Positions 1 through 9,831 are shown, counted from the stretch's first letter. The stretch is 64,000 nucleotides of DNA from Rhodococcus jostii RHA1 (GCF_000014565.1 NC_008268.1:7134501-7198500), one strand, 5' to 3'. Notes: generated from the sequence alone by a model not told the origin. Made by a program: numbers and translations.

Positions 1-24
1 GGCCCGGACCGTGAGGTCCGGGCC
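1..24. other. Perfect 10-bp hairpin at the window edge
   Basis: GGCCCGGACC and GGTCCGGGCC are exact reverse complements separated by GTGA. No T-tract follows on the visible side. It could be a terminator for a gene outside the window or chance secondary structure in GC-rich DNA. Confidence 0.4.
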
Positions 25-89
25 CGCATCAGTTCCAGGGCGGGGAGGAACGCATCGGAGAGTTCGCCGGGAAAGGCATACTCGTCCAT
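1..89 (-). CDS. Possible 5' end of an unknown minus-strand gene (runs off the window)
   Basis: An open minus-strand frame begins with ATG at 89 (MDEYAFPGELSDAFL...) and runs to the window edge without a stop. Only 29 residues are visible, with no recognisable domain, and the sequence before the ATG is a weak ribosome binding site. A perfect hairpin (1-24) lies inside it, which is unusual for coding DNA, so this may instead be the space between two genes. Function unknown. Confidence 0.25.
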   Translation of the reverse strand, partial: MDEYAFPGELSDAFLPALELMRARTSRSG

Positions 90-199
90 CCCGTGCCGCC
101 GACTTCAACGGTCGATCAGCACCTGCGCGACCTGGCTATATCGCACGGCGGAAATCCGTCTGGCTCGTCCCCAGGCGCGACGTGACCTGAGCCTGCGGC

Positions 200-1027
200 T
201 CAGAACAGCGGGCCGCCGCCGAACGGTTCCCGGTGCGACGGCGGGGTCCGGCCCTGGGTGTCGGTGATGCCGTACTCGACGGCCAGCTCCGCCGTGACGA
301 AGGTGTGGCCGCTGCGCTGAGGGAGGGTGGGATCTGCGGTCAGGGCGCAGATCACCTCGCCGATGAACTCGGGGGACTCGGCATCCGCGACGGAAAAGCC
401 GGCGATGGTCTCGAGGCCGCTGGCGACGATCATCTCCGTCCGGACGATGCCCGGCCACAGCGAGACCGCGCGCACGTCGTGCGGAGCCAGCTCCGCCGCC
501 ATGTCGCTGGCCATCTTGTCCAGCCCGGCCTTGGACATGCCGTACAGCACCGAGTGCAGATGCCCGCGGGTCCCGAACGACGAGATGTTCGCGATCAACC
601 CGGAGCGGCGGGGCACCATCAACCGCGCAGCCTCCACGGACGCGACGTAATGGGCGCGCAGTCCTACACCGATCAGCGAGTCCCAGTCGTCCAGTGGCCG
701 CTCCCAGAACGGGGTGCTGAACCCGCCGAATCCCTTGGGGGCCGCCCACACGTTGTTGACCAGCAGATCGAGTCGGCCGGCCTGCTCGTCCGAGATCCGG
801 GCGAACAGCGCACGCACATCTGCGTCTTCGCGGTGATCGCAGGCCACCGCGATGCCGGTCCCACCGGCGCCGGTGACCGTTCGCGCCGACGCCGACAGCG
901 GGCAGTCCTCCGTCATCGGGCCGCGCCCGGTGACGTAGACGGTCCACCCGGCGGCGCCCAGCGCCGTCGCCACGCCCTTGCCGACGCCGCGGCTCCCACC
1001 GGTGACCAGAGCTACCCCGGCGCTCAC
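200..1027 (-). CDS. Short-chain dehydrogenase/reductase (SDR)
   Basis: A 275-residue cytosolic SDR, probably an NAD(P)-dependent alcohol/ketone oxidoreductase. The Rossmann motif TGGSRGVG lies near residue 10, LLVNNVW replaces the usual NNAG near residue 100, and the catalytic Ser-Tyr-Lys is seen as NISS followed by YGMSK. The start is the GTG at 1027, because its reading places TGGSRGVG at the normal distance from the N terminus and it overlaps the stop of the upstream SnoaL-like gene as GTGA; a longer open frame upstream lies inside that gene. The overlap implies co-transcription. The W in NNVW and the long loop after it resemble the DHRS1/YMR226-like SDR subgroup; the substrate cannot be read from the sequence. 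Confidence 0.88.
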   Translation of the reverse strand: MSAGVALVTGGSRGVGKGVATALGAAGWTVYVTGRGPMTEDCPLSASARTVTGAGGTGIAVACDHREDADVRALFARISDEQAGRLDLLVNNVWAAPKGFGGFSTPFWERPLDDWDSLIGVGLRAHYVASVEAARLMVPRRSGLIANISSFGTRGHLHSVLYGMSKAGLDKMASDMAAELAPHDVRAVSLWPGIVRTEMIVASGLETIAGFSVADAESPEFIGEVICALTADPTLPQRSGHTFVTAELAVEYGITDTQGRTPPSHREPFGGGPLF

Positions 1028-1509
1028 TGGACCACCACCGTGTCCTGGGTGAGCGGACGGGTGATCGACCAACGAGTGGTGAAGTGGCATCGCGACATTC
1101 GCCAGACGCCGTCCTCGAGACGGTAAGCGTCGTCGTATTCGCCGGAGGACACGGTCTCCGTCCGCTTCAGCAGATCGACCTGGCGAAACTTCAGCGTCCA
1201 CGCGCCCGACGCCTCGGTGTCGTTGTGCAGCACGATGTCCGGATGGAAGCCGTGGTGCATGTCAAGGATCACGTGCTTGCCGTCCACTTCGTGGAGCGCG
1301 ATCCTGCTGAAGATGTCCGTGAGTCGGTCGGCGTCGTCGAACCGGCCGAGTGGACCTAAGTCGATCGACGCCCCGGACGAGACGAAGCAGGCACGGAACG
1401 CGTCCGGATCCTTGCCGTCGCACGCTCGCCAGTAGCGGTACTTGAGCGCCTTGATCGCGTCGATCCGCTCCAGGTCCGCCAGACGCTGCTCCACCGAGCG
1501 TTCGTCCAC
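1024..1509 (-). CDS. SnoaL-like / NTF2-fold protein
   Basis: A 161-residue protein with the layout of SnoaL-like cone-shaped folds. An N-terminal helix pair carries a conserved Tyr/Trp cluster (LKYRYWRACDGKD), followed by 'FVSSGASIDLGPLG' and a late HFTTRW strand. Family members include dehydratases, isomerases, hydroxylase subunits and proteins of unknown role. It is the first gene of a pair with the SDR, sharing a GTGA overlap, which suggests they act on the same small hydrophobic compound. The catalytic role is inferred only at fold level. Confidence 0.75.
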   Translation of the reverse strand: MDERSVEQRLADLERIDAIKALKYRYWRACDGKDPDAFRACFVSSGASIDLGPLGRFDDADRLTDIFSRIALHEVDGKHVILDMHHGFHPDIVLHNDTEASGAWTLKFRQVDLLKRTETVSSGEYDDAYRLEDGVWRMSRCHFTTRWSITRPLTQDTVVVQ

Positions 1510-1610
1510 GCTGCCGTCCTCCCGTTGCCGTTCACCGTGTCGGGAGAGACGCTAGGCCGGGAACGCGCCGCGTGGACGCAGAATCCCGGTGGGCGGGAAC
1601 CTGCCCGTCG

Positions 1611-2054
1611 TCAGGGCCCGCCGGGGAACGGGTCGGTCACCGGATCGGTCCCGAGCGCCACTCGCCAGGTGGCCTCCCGGACGGCCGCCTCGGTCAGCGC
1701 GGTGACGCCGAGCGTGCGGGTGTCCTCCGTCTCACCGTGTTCGACGACCGCCCGCCACGCGACGGCGGTGTCGGCCTCGACCTGGGCCGCCAGCTGCGCG
1801 GCCGTGATCGGATCGGTGACCGGGAACGGCAGGGTGTAGCCCGCCTCGGCGGCCGGAGCCGTCAGTCCTGCCGCGGTCAGCGTGTCCAGGAGGCCGTCCC
1901 GGCGCGCTCGGTGGGCCGCGGCGGCGGTGGCCACCTGGGTGGCCCGGGTGGGATTCGAGAATGCGGCGACCACGCCGTAGGCGAACACCGCGGAATGTTC
2001 GGCGGTCAGCGCGTCGGCGAGGCTCTTACCCTCGGCTTCGGTGGGTGTCGTCAC
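1611..2054 (-). CDS. DUF4439 ferritin-like protein
   Basis: A 147-residue, Ala/Thr-rich helical protein beginning MTTPTEAEGKSLADAL. The pattern LTAEHSAVFAYGV, followed by a second helix rich in AAAHRARRD, matches the four-helix ferritin-like DUF4439 family common in Actinobacteria. The family's function is unknown; some members keep Glu/His pairs able to bind metal (E-H in TAEHSA, H-R in AAHRAR). The GTG at 2054 is preferred as start because it overlaps the stop of the upstream lipoprotein gene (GTGA), so the two genes form an operon. An extension upstream would run into that gene. Confidence 0.72.
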   Translation of the reverse strand: MTTPTEAEGKSLADALTAEHSAVFAYGVVAAFSNPTRATQVATAAAAHRARRDGLLDTLTAAGLTAPAAEAGYTLPFPVTDPITAAQLAAQVEADTAVAWRAVVEHGETEDTRTLGVTALTEAAVREATWRVALGTDPVTDPFPGGP

Positions 2055-2578
2055 GGCAGCACCACCGCCAGATACGTACCGCACGCGGCGCTGATCGACG
2101 CGCAGAGCCCCGCCCGGTAGGCGGTCAGTGTGCGCGCCGAATCGGCTGCGCTGCGCTGCGACTCGGCCAGGTCGGCCCGCAATTGATCGAGACCGGGCGG
2201 CGGCGCCGGTGCGGTCGGTGTCGTCGCCGGGGGAGCGGACGTGGTCGGCGCGGTACCGTCCGGATAAGTTCCTGCAGCCCTGGCGATTTCGGCGTCCAGT
2301 GCGTCGGCGTGTGCGGTGCGCTGGGCGCGGACGAGTTCGAGTGCCGCACCGCGATCGGGGAGCAGCGCGATTGTGGCCGCCGCGCCGGCGGCGTCACGAC
2401 GAGCCAGACGCGACTGTGCGACGAGTGAATCGACCTCGGTGCCGGAGTCCGCGTCGTCGGCGCACCCCGCCAGCAGGGAGACACTCGCGACGCCGAACGC
2501 CGACGCTGCTGCGAACCGGAGAGCGGTGCGCCGGGACACGGCCGGACCGGATGTCGGGGGCCGGGAGACGGTGGGCAT
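2051..2578 (-). CDS. Tat-type lipoprotein, hypothetical
   Basis: A 175-residue predicted lipoprotein. The N terminus has a twin-arginine stretch (SRRTALRFAA), a hydrophobic core and a lipobox (LLAGC near residue 38), so it should be exported by Tat and anchored on the outer face of the membrane. The mature part is helical and Ala-rich with a Pro/Thr linker. Mycobacteria and rhodococci carry a comparable lipoprotein gene next to rimP with a ferritin-like protein. The ATG at 2578 was chosen because it puts the signal peptide near the N terminus; an upstream in-frame start at 2629 is possible. It overlaps the DUF4439 gene and is divergent from rimP. Confidence 0.75.
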   Translation of the reverse strand: MPTVSRPPTSGPAVSRRTALRFAAASAFGVASVSLLAGCADDADSGTEVDSLVAQSRLARRDAAGAAATIALLPDRGAALELVRAQRTAHADALDAEIARAAGTYPDGTAPTTSAPPATTPTAPAPPPGLDQLRADLAESQRSAADSARTLTAYRAGLCASISAACGTYLAVVLP

Positions 2579-2673
2579 GAGCACCGGTCCATGGTGCCAG
2601 GTCGGGCCGCGATCGCGGGAATCGAGCACCGGGGCTGGTCACGGACGCCTCGAATCGGCGTTACTCTTAGATG

Positions 2674-2699
2674 CTCGAACCCGTCCCGGCGGGTTCGAG
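2674..2699 (+). promoter_or_regulatory. Hairpin in the rimP leader
   Basis: CTCGAACCCG (2674-2683) pairs exactly with CGGGTTCGAG (2690-2699) around a six-base loop. It lies 65 bases before rimP, downstream of TACTCT/TTAGAT sequences that could act as a -10 element. It may be an attenuator or mRNA-stabilising structure of the rimP-nusA-infB operon. The GGGTTCGA arm looks like a tRNA T-arm, but no tRNA surrounds it. Confidence 0.45.
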
Positions 2700-2764
2700 G
2701 TGCTGCGTGCGCGGCACGATGACCTGCCCGACCACGAAGACAACTGAAACGAGGAGCTTCCCCG

Positions 2765-3337
2765 ATGCCGGTTCCATCCAAGGAGAGGGTGACGGAGCTC
2801 ATCTCCGATCTGGTGCAACGCCAAGGTTACGACTTGGAGGACGTTGCAGTCACCCTCGCGGGTCGGCACAGCGCGGTCCGGATCATGGTGGACAGCGACG
2901 CCGGACTCGAACTCGACGCGGTCGCGAACCTGAGCCACGAGATCTCCGAGGTCTTCGATTCGGTGTCCGATTTCGGGGAGTCGCCGTACACGCTCGAGGT
3001 CACGTCTCCCGGTATCGGCCGGCCGCTCACGCACGAGCGGCACTGGCGTCGTGCCCGCGGCCGCAGGGCGCGTATCGATCTCGCGCACGAGACCGTCGTG
3101 GGTCGGATCGGCCTCCTTGACGGCGACTCGGTCGCGGTGGTGATCGGCTCGCGCACGGGCCCGGAGGTTCGGCGTGTCGCGCTCCCGGACATTCAGAAAG
3201 CTGTTGTGCAGGTGGAATTCTCGAAACCCGACCCGAGGGAGCTGGAACTCGCCGGCGGGATTCCCGAGGGTCGAGTGGCACCCGCGGACGCAGACGCGTC
3301 GGGAGATGAAGAAGTAGTAGAGGGGTTGGACAAGTGA
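2765..3337 (+). CDS. rimP: Ribosome maturation factor RimP
   Basis: A 190-residue cytosolic protein needed for maturation of the 30S ribosomal subunit. The N-terminal alpha/beta domain contains the family signature: YDLEDV followed by [14 protein letters not shown] and SPGIGRPL. The C-terminal SH3-like domain ([17 protein letters not shown]) ends in an acidic tail ([12 protein letters not shown]) typical of actinobacterial RimP. A good ribosome binding site (CGAGGAG) precedes the ATG. The stop overlaps the GTG of nusA (GTGA), as expected for the rimP-nusA-ylxR-infB operon. Confidence 0.97.
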
Positions 3338-4365
3338 ATATCGACATTGCGGCGTTGCGCGCCATCGAGGCCGACAAGGGCATCTCGATCGAGACCGTCA
3401 TCTCGACCATTCAGACCGCGTTGCTCACCGCCTATCGGCACACCGAGGGGCATCAGCAGCACGCACGGATCGACGTCGACACCAAGAGCGGCATCGTGCG
3501 GGTGATGGCGCACGACGTAGACGCCGACGGCAACATGGTCGGCGAGGAATGGGACGACACCCCGGAAGGTTTCGGCCGGATCGCCGCGACCACCGCCCGC
3601 CAGGTCATCCTCCAGCGGCTGCGGGACGCCGAGCACGAGCGGAGCTTCGGCGAGTACTCCACCCACGAGGGCGAGATCGTCGGCGGCGTGATCCAGCGCG
3701 ACACCCGCGCGAACTCCCGCGGCATGGTCGTCGTGCGGATCGGCAGCGAGGCCAGCGGCGCCGAGGGCCTGATCCCGCCCGCCGAGCAGGTGCCCGGCGA
3801 GAACTACGAGCACGGCGAGCGGCTCAAGTGCTACGTCGTCGGTGTGGCCCGTGGGCAGCGCGGACCTCAGATCACGCTGTCGCGCACCCACCCGAACCTC
3901 GTCCGCAAGCTGTTCGCGCTCGAGGTTCCGGAAATCGCGGACGGTTCGGTCGAGATCATCGCCGTCGCCCGGGAGGCCGGGCACCGGTCGAAGATCGCCG
4001 TCCAGTCACGGGTGCAGGGACTGAACGCCAAGGGTGCGTGCATCGGGCCGATGGGCCAGCGGGTGCGCAACGTGATGAGCGAACTCGCCGGCGAGAAGAT
4101 CGACATCATCGACTTCGACGAAGACCCGGCCCGGTTCGTCGGCAACGCGCTGTCGCCGTCGAAAGTGGTCTCCGTCACTGTCGTGGACCCCGATGCGCGG
4201 GCCGCGCGTGTCGTCGTCCCCGACTTCCAGCTGTCCCTCGCCATCGGCAAGGAAGGGCAAAATGCCCGTCTTGCTGCGCGCTTGACCGGGTGGCGAATCG
4301 ACATCCGCAGTGATGCCGCACCCGCCCCCGAGTCGGCAGGCGGACCCGCCGCGACCAGTCGTTGA
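3334..4365 (+). CDS. nusA: Transcription termination/antitermination factor NusA
   Basis: A 343-residue RNA polymerase-binding factor controlling pausing, termination and antitermination. The N-terminal RNAP-binding domain covers about residues 1-105. An S1 domain follows ([26 protein letters not shown]), then two KH domains with [14 protein letters not shown] and [20 protein letters not shown]. It lacks the C-terminal acidic repeats of E. coli NusA, which is normal for Actinobacteria. The start is GTG at 3334, overlapping the rimP stop. Confidence 0.97.
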
Positions 4366-4409
4366 GCCGGGAATGCGGAGATCGGGGCGAGTCGGCGGTA
4401 GAGTGGTCA

Positions 4410-4763
4410 ATGGTTCAGCATGAGCATCCCGATTCTGCGCGCGTTCCTACCGGTTCACCGGTCCGAACATGCATAGGATGTAGGGAGCGCGCGCTGGCTG
4501 TCGATCTGCTCAGGGTTGTGGTTAGTGAGAGTGGGCCGCAAGGTCATGTTCTCGCCCCGGACCCGAGGCACAGGCTTCCCGGTCGAGGTGCGTGGCTGCA
4601 CCCCGCCGAGGCTTGCCTGAGTCTCGCGGAACGACGCCGAGCATTCGGCAGAGCACTGCGAGTAACCGGAAGTGTCGACACGTCAGAAGTCGACCACTGG
4701 GTACGAGCAGGGCACCCACCCAGAGCAGTACCTCTCGAACAGAACAGGCACAAGCACTCATGA
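4410..4763 (+). CDS. ylxR: YlxR/DUF448 RNA-binding protein
   Basis: A 117-residue protein of the YlxR family, always found between nusA and infB. It carries the signature RTCIGCRERA near the N terminus and GRGAWLHPAEACL in the middle. YlxR is thought to bind RNA and has been proposed as a nucleoid or RNase P-associated regulator in Firmicutes. The ATG at 4410 gives a family-sized N terminus; a TTG at 4362 overlapping nusA is also in frame and cannot be excluded. Confidence 0.88.
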   Translation: MVQHEHPDSARVPTGSPVRTCIGCRERALAVDLLRVVVSESGPQGHVLAPDPRHRLPGRGAWLHPAEACLSLAERRRAFGRALRVTGSVDTSEVDHWVRAGHPPRAVPLEQNRHKHS

Positions 4764-4868
4764 GCACACCGTGAAGCACCAGCGATGATCGTCCATCGGA
4801 GATAACCCGAGGTCGTGCGGGCCCCTCTCAGGGGAGCCTCCTGCTCGACCTCATCAGTGAGGAGAGCA

Positions 4869-7811
4869 GTGGCAGGCAAGGCCCGCGTGCACGAGTTGGC
4901 TAAAGAACTCGGTGTCACAAGTAAAGAACTACTCGCAACGCTCAAGGAGCAGGGCGAGTTCGTGAAGTCGGCGTCCTCCACAGTGGAGGCGCCCGTCGCC
5001 AGGCGTCTGCGGGAATCCTTCCCGTCGGCGAAGTCCGCCGATTCCGCAGCCCGTCCGGCTGCCAAGCCCGGCGCACCCGCGCCGAGCACCCCGGCGACCG
5101 CTGCGAAGCCGGGCGGTCCCCGTCCCGGCCCGAAGCCGGCAGCTCCGGCTCCGGCTCCGGTCGCACCCGCTGCGGCAGCCCCCGCGGCCACCCCCGAGGC
5201 GCAGGCCCCGGCTCCGGCCGCACCCGCAGCAAGAGCTGTCACCCCGGCTGCCCCGGCGACCAATGCTCCCAAGCCCGGTCGCCCCACACCGGCTGCCCCG
5301 GCTCCGGCCGCACCCGCACCCGCAGCTCCGGCCGCACCCGCAGCCCCGGCTGCCAGTGCCCCCGCGGCTCCGTCCACGGGCGCCAAGCCCGGCGGACCCC
5401 GTCCCGGCCCGAAGCCCCCGCGTGTCGGTAACAACCCGTACTCCTCGGCTCCCGCCGAGCGTCCGGCACCCCGCCCCGCTCCCGGCGCACCGCGTCCGGG
5501 TGCACCCCGTCCGGCTCCCGGTCAGGGCGGACCTCGTCCGGCTCCCGGTCAGGGCGGTCCCCGTCCGGCACCGGGTCAGGGCGGACCTCGTCCGGCACCG
5601 GGTCAGGGCGGTCCCCGTCCGGCTCCCGGTCAGGGCGGACCCCGTCCCAGCCCCGGCTCGATGCCTCCTCGCCCGAACCCGGGCGCGATGCCTGCACGTT
5701 CCGCACGTCCCGCCCCCGGCGGTCGTCCCGGCCGTCCCGGCGGAGCCCCCGGCGGTCGTCCCGGTGGCGGCGGCGGTGGATACCGCGGTGGCGGAGCCCC
5801 CGGTGCCGGCGCAGGTGCGCCCGGTGGCGGAGCGCCCGCAGGTGGTTTCCGCGGTCGTCCCGGTGGCGGTGGACGCCCCGGTCAGCGCGGTGCGGCAGCA
5901 GGTGCGTTCGGTCGCCCCGGTGGTGCCCCGCGTCGTGGTCGCAAGTCGAAGCGGCAGAAGCGCCAGGAATACGATTCGATGCAGGCGCCCGCCGTCGGCG
6001 GCGTGCGGTTGCCCCGTGGCAACGGCGAGACCATTCGCCTCGCCCGCGGTGCATCCCTGTCGGACTTCGCGGAGAAGATCGACGCGAACCCCGCAGCGTT
6101 GGTGCAGGCACTGTTCAACCTCGGCGAGATGGTGACAGCGACCCAGTCGGTCAACGACGAGACGCTGGAACTGCTCGGCGGCGAGATGAATTACGTCGTC
6201 CAGGTCGTCAGCCCGGAGGACGAGGACCGCGAGCTGCTCGACAGCTTCGACCTCACCTACGGCGAAGACGAAGGTGGCGAAGAGGACCTCGAGTCCCGTC
6301 CGCCGGTGGTCACCGTCATGGGCCACGTCGACCACGGTAAGACCCGACTGCTCGACACGATCCGTAAGGCCAACGTCCGCGAGGGCGAGGCCGGCGGCAT
6401 CACGCAGCACATCGGTGCATACCAGGTGCTGACCGAGCTCGACGGCAACGAGCGTCTCGTGACGTTCATCGACACCCCCGGTCACGAGGCCTTCACGGCC
6501 ATGCGTGCCCGTGGTGCCAAGGCCACCGACCTCGCGATCCTGGTCGTCGCCGCCGACGACGGCGTCATGCCGCAGACGGTGGAAGCGATCAACCACGCCC
6601 AGGCGGCCGACGTGCCGATCGTGGTCGCGGTGAACAAGATCGACAAGGAAGGCGCGAACCCGGACAAGATCCGGCAGCAGCTCACCGAGTACGGACTGGT
6701 CGCCGAGGAATACGGCGGAGACACCATGTTCGTCGACATCTCGGCGAAGCTGGGCACCAACATCGACGCACTGCTCGAAGCCGTGCTGTTGACGGCGGAC
6801 GCTGCCCTGGACCTGCGGGCCAACCCGGACATGGACGCTCAGGGTGTCGCCATCGAGGCGCACCTCGACCGTGGACGCGGCCCCGTCGCGACCGTGCTCA
6901 TCCAGCGCGGAACGCTGCGGGTCGGCGACTCGATCGTGGCCGGCGACGCATACGGACGTGTGCGCCGCATGGTCGACGAGCACGGCGACGACGTGCTCGA
7001 GGCCCTGCCTTCGCGTCCCGTCCAGGTGGTCGGATTCACGTCGGTCCCCGGTGCAGGCGACAACCTGCTCGTGGTCGACGAGGACCGCATCGCCCGTCAG
7101 ATCGCCGACCGGCGCAATGCGCGTAAGCGCAACGCACTGGCCGCGAAGAGCCGCAAGCGCATCAGCCTCGAGGACCTGGATTCGGCTCTCAAGGAGACGT
7201 CGCAGCTCAACCTCATCCTCAAGGGCGACAACTCGGGAACCGTGGAGGCCTTGGAAGAGGCCCTGCACGGCATCGAGATCGACGACGAGGTGCAGTTGCG
7301 GGTCATCGACCGTGGTGTCGGTGGCGTCACCGAGACCAACGTCAACCTGGCCGCTGCGTCGAACGCGATCATCATCGGGTTCAACGTCCGCGCCGAGGGC
7401 AAGGCGACCGAGTTGGCGAACCGCGAGGGCGTCGACATCCGGTACTACTCGGTGATCTACCAGGCCATCGACGAGGTCGAGAAGGCTCTCAAGGGCATGC
7501 TCAAGCCGATCTACGAAGAGGTCGAGCTGGGCAAGGCGGAGATCCGCGCGATGTTCCGTTCGTCCAAGGTCGGCAACATTGCCGGTTGCCTCGTCACCTC
7601 GGGTACCATCCGTCGCAATGCGAAGGCCCGGCTGCTGCGTGACAACACGGTTGTCGCCGAGACCGTCACCATCTCCTCGCTGAAGCGGGAGAAGGAGGAT
7701 GTTGTCGAGGTACGCGAGGGTTACGAGTGCGGTTTGACGGTCACCTACTCCGACATCAAGGTCGGTGACGTCATCGAGGCCTACGAGCTTCGGGAAAAGC
7801 CGCGCGACTAG
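4869..7811 (+). CDS. infB: Translation initiation factor IF-2
   Basis: A 980-residue GTPase that delivers fMet-tRNA to the 30S subunit. The N-terminal IF2N domain ([17 protein letters not shown]) is followed by a very long Pro/Ala/Gly-rich linker (about residues 60-370) and a basic patch ([15 protein letters not shown]). A second IF2N-like region leads to the G domain: G1 GHVDHGKT, G3 DTPGHEAF, G4 NKID. Domains II, III and the fMet-tRNA-binding domain IV follow. The start is the GTG at 4869, preceded by GAGGAGAG and giving the standard N terminus [15 protein letters not shown]; in-frame codons upstream give no homologous sequence. The linker contains a five-copy 9-residue repeat. Confidence 0.98.
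5508..5642 (+). repeat. Five-copy 27-bp coding repeat in the infB linker
   Basis: Five tandem 27-bp units encode RPAPGQGGP repeated, within the disordered linker of IF-2. Units differ only at synonymous positions. Copy number in such linkers often varies between strains. Confidence 0.85.
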
Positions 7812-7850
7812 TCACCATCCGTTTGGGGTGACGCAGCAGCGTCATCCGGC

Positions 7851-7891
7851 GTGCGCTTCCCTGGCCGATCGACTCGGCCGGGGGAGCGCAC
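7851..7891 (+). promoter_or_regulatory. Long two-part hairpin between infB and ylxP
   Basis: GTGCGCTTCCC (7851-7861) pairs with GGGGAGCGCAC (7881-7891) with one G-U pair. Inside it, GGCCGA (7863-7868) pairs with TCGGCC (7874-7879). It ends 11 bases before the AGGAGG ribosome binding site of the next gene and has no T-tract, so an intergenic processing or attenuation role is as likely as termination. Confidence 0.55.
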
Positions 7892-7912
7892 GTCTCCCCG
7901 AAGGAGGAAAGT

Positions 7913-8203
7913 TTGTACGTCGGTGCGCTCGAGCTCGACATCTTGCTCGGTGACGTGCGATCTCTGAAAGAGAAGCGTGCAATGGTCAAACCGGTTCTGG
8001 CGGAGCTGCGACGTTACGGCGTCTCGGCGGCGGAGACCGGGGAACAGGATCGGTACCGCCGGTCGATGCTCGGTGTCACGATGGCGAGTTCGGCGGTCGA
8101 TCACGTACACGAGGTACTCGACACGTGCGAACGGCACGTCGCCGAGCTGCCGGAACTGCAACTCCTTGCAGTCCGGCGACGGATTTTCGGCCCCGAGGAC
8201 TGA
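7913..8203 (+). CDS. ylxP: DUF503 / YlxP-like protein
   Basis: A 96-residue member of the DUF503 family (B. subtilis YlxP), a small protein always encoded between infB and rbfA and presumed to act in ribosome assembly or translation. Diagnostic stretches are LGDVRSLKEKRAMVKP near residue 13 and DHVHEVLDTCERHV in the second half. The start is a TTG at 7913 with a near-perfect AAGGAGG seven bases before it, which decides the start. A large hairpin precedes the ribosome binding site. Confidence 0.88.
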   Translation: MYVGALELDILLGDVRSLKEKRAMVKPVLAELRRYGVSAAETGEQDRYRRSMLGVTMASSAVDHVHEVLDTCERHVAELPELQLLAVRRRIFGPED

Positions 8204-8317
8204 CTCGGAGTGCCCTGCCCGCCCCGCCGCATCTGCGGCCCGGCGTGCAGAATGAACTACAGCTACACACGCAACTTCACAACTTATTCAGCGGCCAGGG
8301 AGAGGAGTCTGATTGTC

Positions 8318-8806
8318 ATGGTGGATCCCGCCCGGGCACGCAAACTCGCCAAGCGCATCGGCACGATCGTCGCGACAGCGATCGACCACGAAATCAAGGA
8401 CCCTCGCCTGGCGTTCGTCACGGTCACCGATACCAAGGTGACGGCCGACCTCCACGACGCCACCGTGTACTACACCGTCATGGGCGCCGACCTCGAGTCC
8501 GAACCGGACCTCGCCGCCGCAGCCGCGGGGCTGGAGAAGGCGAAGGGCGTTCTGCGCTCGAAGGTGGGCGCAGGCACTGGAGTCCGGTTCACTCCGACGC
8601 TGACGTTCGTCGCGGACACCGTCCCCGACACCGCACGGCACATGGAGGAACTCCTCGCCCGCGCTCGCGCCGCCGACGACGAGGTCGCGCGTGTCGCGGC
8701 CGGTGCGTCCCCGGCCGGTGACCCCGACCCGTACAAGGAGCCCCGAGCCGAGGACGCGGACGACGCGGAAGTCGACGAGCCCTCCGGTTCCCGCCAGGCG
8801 GACTGA
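8318..8806 (+). CDS. rbfA: Ribosome-binding factor A
   Basis: A 162-residue 30S-maturation factor. The family core runs from [19 protein letters not shown] through [29 protein letters not shown] to [29 protein letters not shown], the expected KH-like fold. An acidic C-terminal tail ([10 protein letters not shown]) is typical of Actinobacteria. The ATG at 8318 was chosen, with AGAGGAG upstream, because longer in-frame versions add non-homologous residues. Confidence 0.95.
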   Translation: MVDPARARKLAKRIGTIVATAIDHEIKDPRLAFVTVTDTKVTADLHDATVYYTVMGADLESEPDLAAAAAGLEKAKGVLRSKVGAGTGVRFTPTLTFVADTVPDTARHMEELLARARAADDEVARVAAGASPAGDPDPYKEPRAEDADDAEVDEPSGSRQAD

Positions 8807-8817
8807 CACGCACCGAC

Positions 8818-9819
8818 ATGACCCACACTCAGGAGACGTCCCTGTCTGATCTCGATCGTCGCGAGGTGTTTCTGCCGCAGGCGGTCGCCGTTCTCGAGAA
8901 CGCGACGTCGGTGACGATTCTGTGTCACGTCCAACCCGATGCCGACACGATCGGCAGTGGACTCGCCCTGGCGTTGGTGCTCGAGCGCAAAGGGATTCCG
9001 GTACAGGTAGCGTTCGGCGCGCCCGACGAATTGCCGGAGTCGATGCGGGAACTGCCGGGCACCCACCTGCTGGTGCCTGCGGATCAGGTGCGCCGCAACG
9101 TCGACCTGCTCGTGACCGTCGACTGCGGCAGTGCCGGGCGTCTCGGGAAGCTCGCCGACCGGCTCGCGAACGCGGGCAACACCCTCGTCATCGATCACCA
9201 CCGGTCCAACACCCGTTTCGGTCGCATGAACCTGATCGACGAGTCCGCGGAATCGACGACCGCTGTCGTGGCGCAGATGTTCGACCTGTGGGGTGTGGAC
9301 ATCGACGCCGACCTCGCGCACTGCCTGTATGCGGGACTCGTGACCGACACCGGTTCGTTCCGCTGGGTGCAGCCCGGCACCCACACGCTCGCCGAGAGGC
9401 TGCTCGCCACCGGAATCGACGGAGCCCGCATCGCGCGGCGCCTGCTCGACACCCACCCGTTCGGCTGGCTGCCCATGCTGTCCTCGGTGCTCGGATCGGC
9501 GACGCTCGTCCCCGACGCAGCGGGAGGGCGGGGACTGGTGTACGCCGTCATCCGGCAGGCCTACATCGGAGACCTCCGCTCGGAGGAGGTCGAAAGCGTC
9601 ATCGACATCGTCCGGACGACGTCCGAGGCCGAGGTCGCCGCAGTCCTCAAGGAGGCGGTGGACGGCACCTGGTCGGTGTCGCTGCGATCGAAGTCCGACG
9701 TGGACGTGTCGGTCGTCGCCGGGTATCTCGGCGGCGGCGGTCATCGGTTCGCCGCCGGTTACACGGCCGAGTGCTCTGCGGACGAGATCGTGACCTCGCT
9801 CGTCGAATCGCTCGGCTGA
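8818..9819 (+). CDS. nrnA: DHH-DHHA1 phosphoesterase (NrnA-like oligoribonuclease / pAp phosphatase)
   Basis: A 333-residue Mn2+-dependent phosphoesterase that degrades nano-RNAs and 3'-phosphoadenosine-5'-phosphate. In the DHH domain the metal ligands are visible as CHVQPDADTIGS, VTVDCGSAG and VIDHHRSNTRFG. The C-terminal DHHA1 domain ends with the nucleic-acid-binding GGGGHRFAAG. In mycobacteria the equivalent gene (Rv2837c type) also degrades cyclic dinucleotides. It follows rbfA by 11 bases and precedes the MATE gene by 12, so it is part of the same transcription unit. Confidence 0.93.
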   Translation: MTHTQETSLSDLDRREVFLPQAVAVLENATSVTILCHVQPDADTIGSGLALALVLERKGIPVQVAFGAPDELPESMRELPGTHLLVPADQVRRNVDLLVTVDCGSAGRLGKLADRLANAGNTLVIDHHRSNTRFGRMNLIDESAESTTAVVAQMFDLWGVDIDADLAHCLYAGLVTDTGSFRWVQPGTHTLAERLLATGIDGARIARRLLDTHPFGWLPMLSSVLGSATLVPDAAGGRGLVYAVIRQAYIGDLRSEEVESVIDIVRTTSEAEVAAVLKEAVDGTWSVSLRSKSDVDVSVVAGYLGGGGHRFAAGYTAECSADEIVTSLVESLG

Positions 9820-9831
9820 GGTCCGAATTCG

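Noticed and set aside
2674..2699. tRNA before rimP (as metY in E. coli), suggested by GGGTTCGA
   Set aside because: Only a T-arm-like hairpin is present; no acceptor, D- or anticodon arm can be drawn.
4929..7268. 779-residue minus-strand frame opposite infB
   Set aside because: Antisense shadow of IF-2, with low-complexity Gly/Arg/Thr composition.
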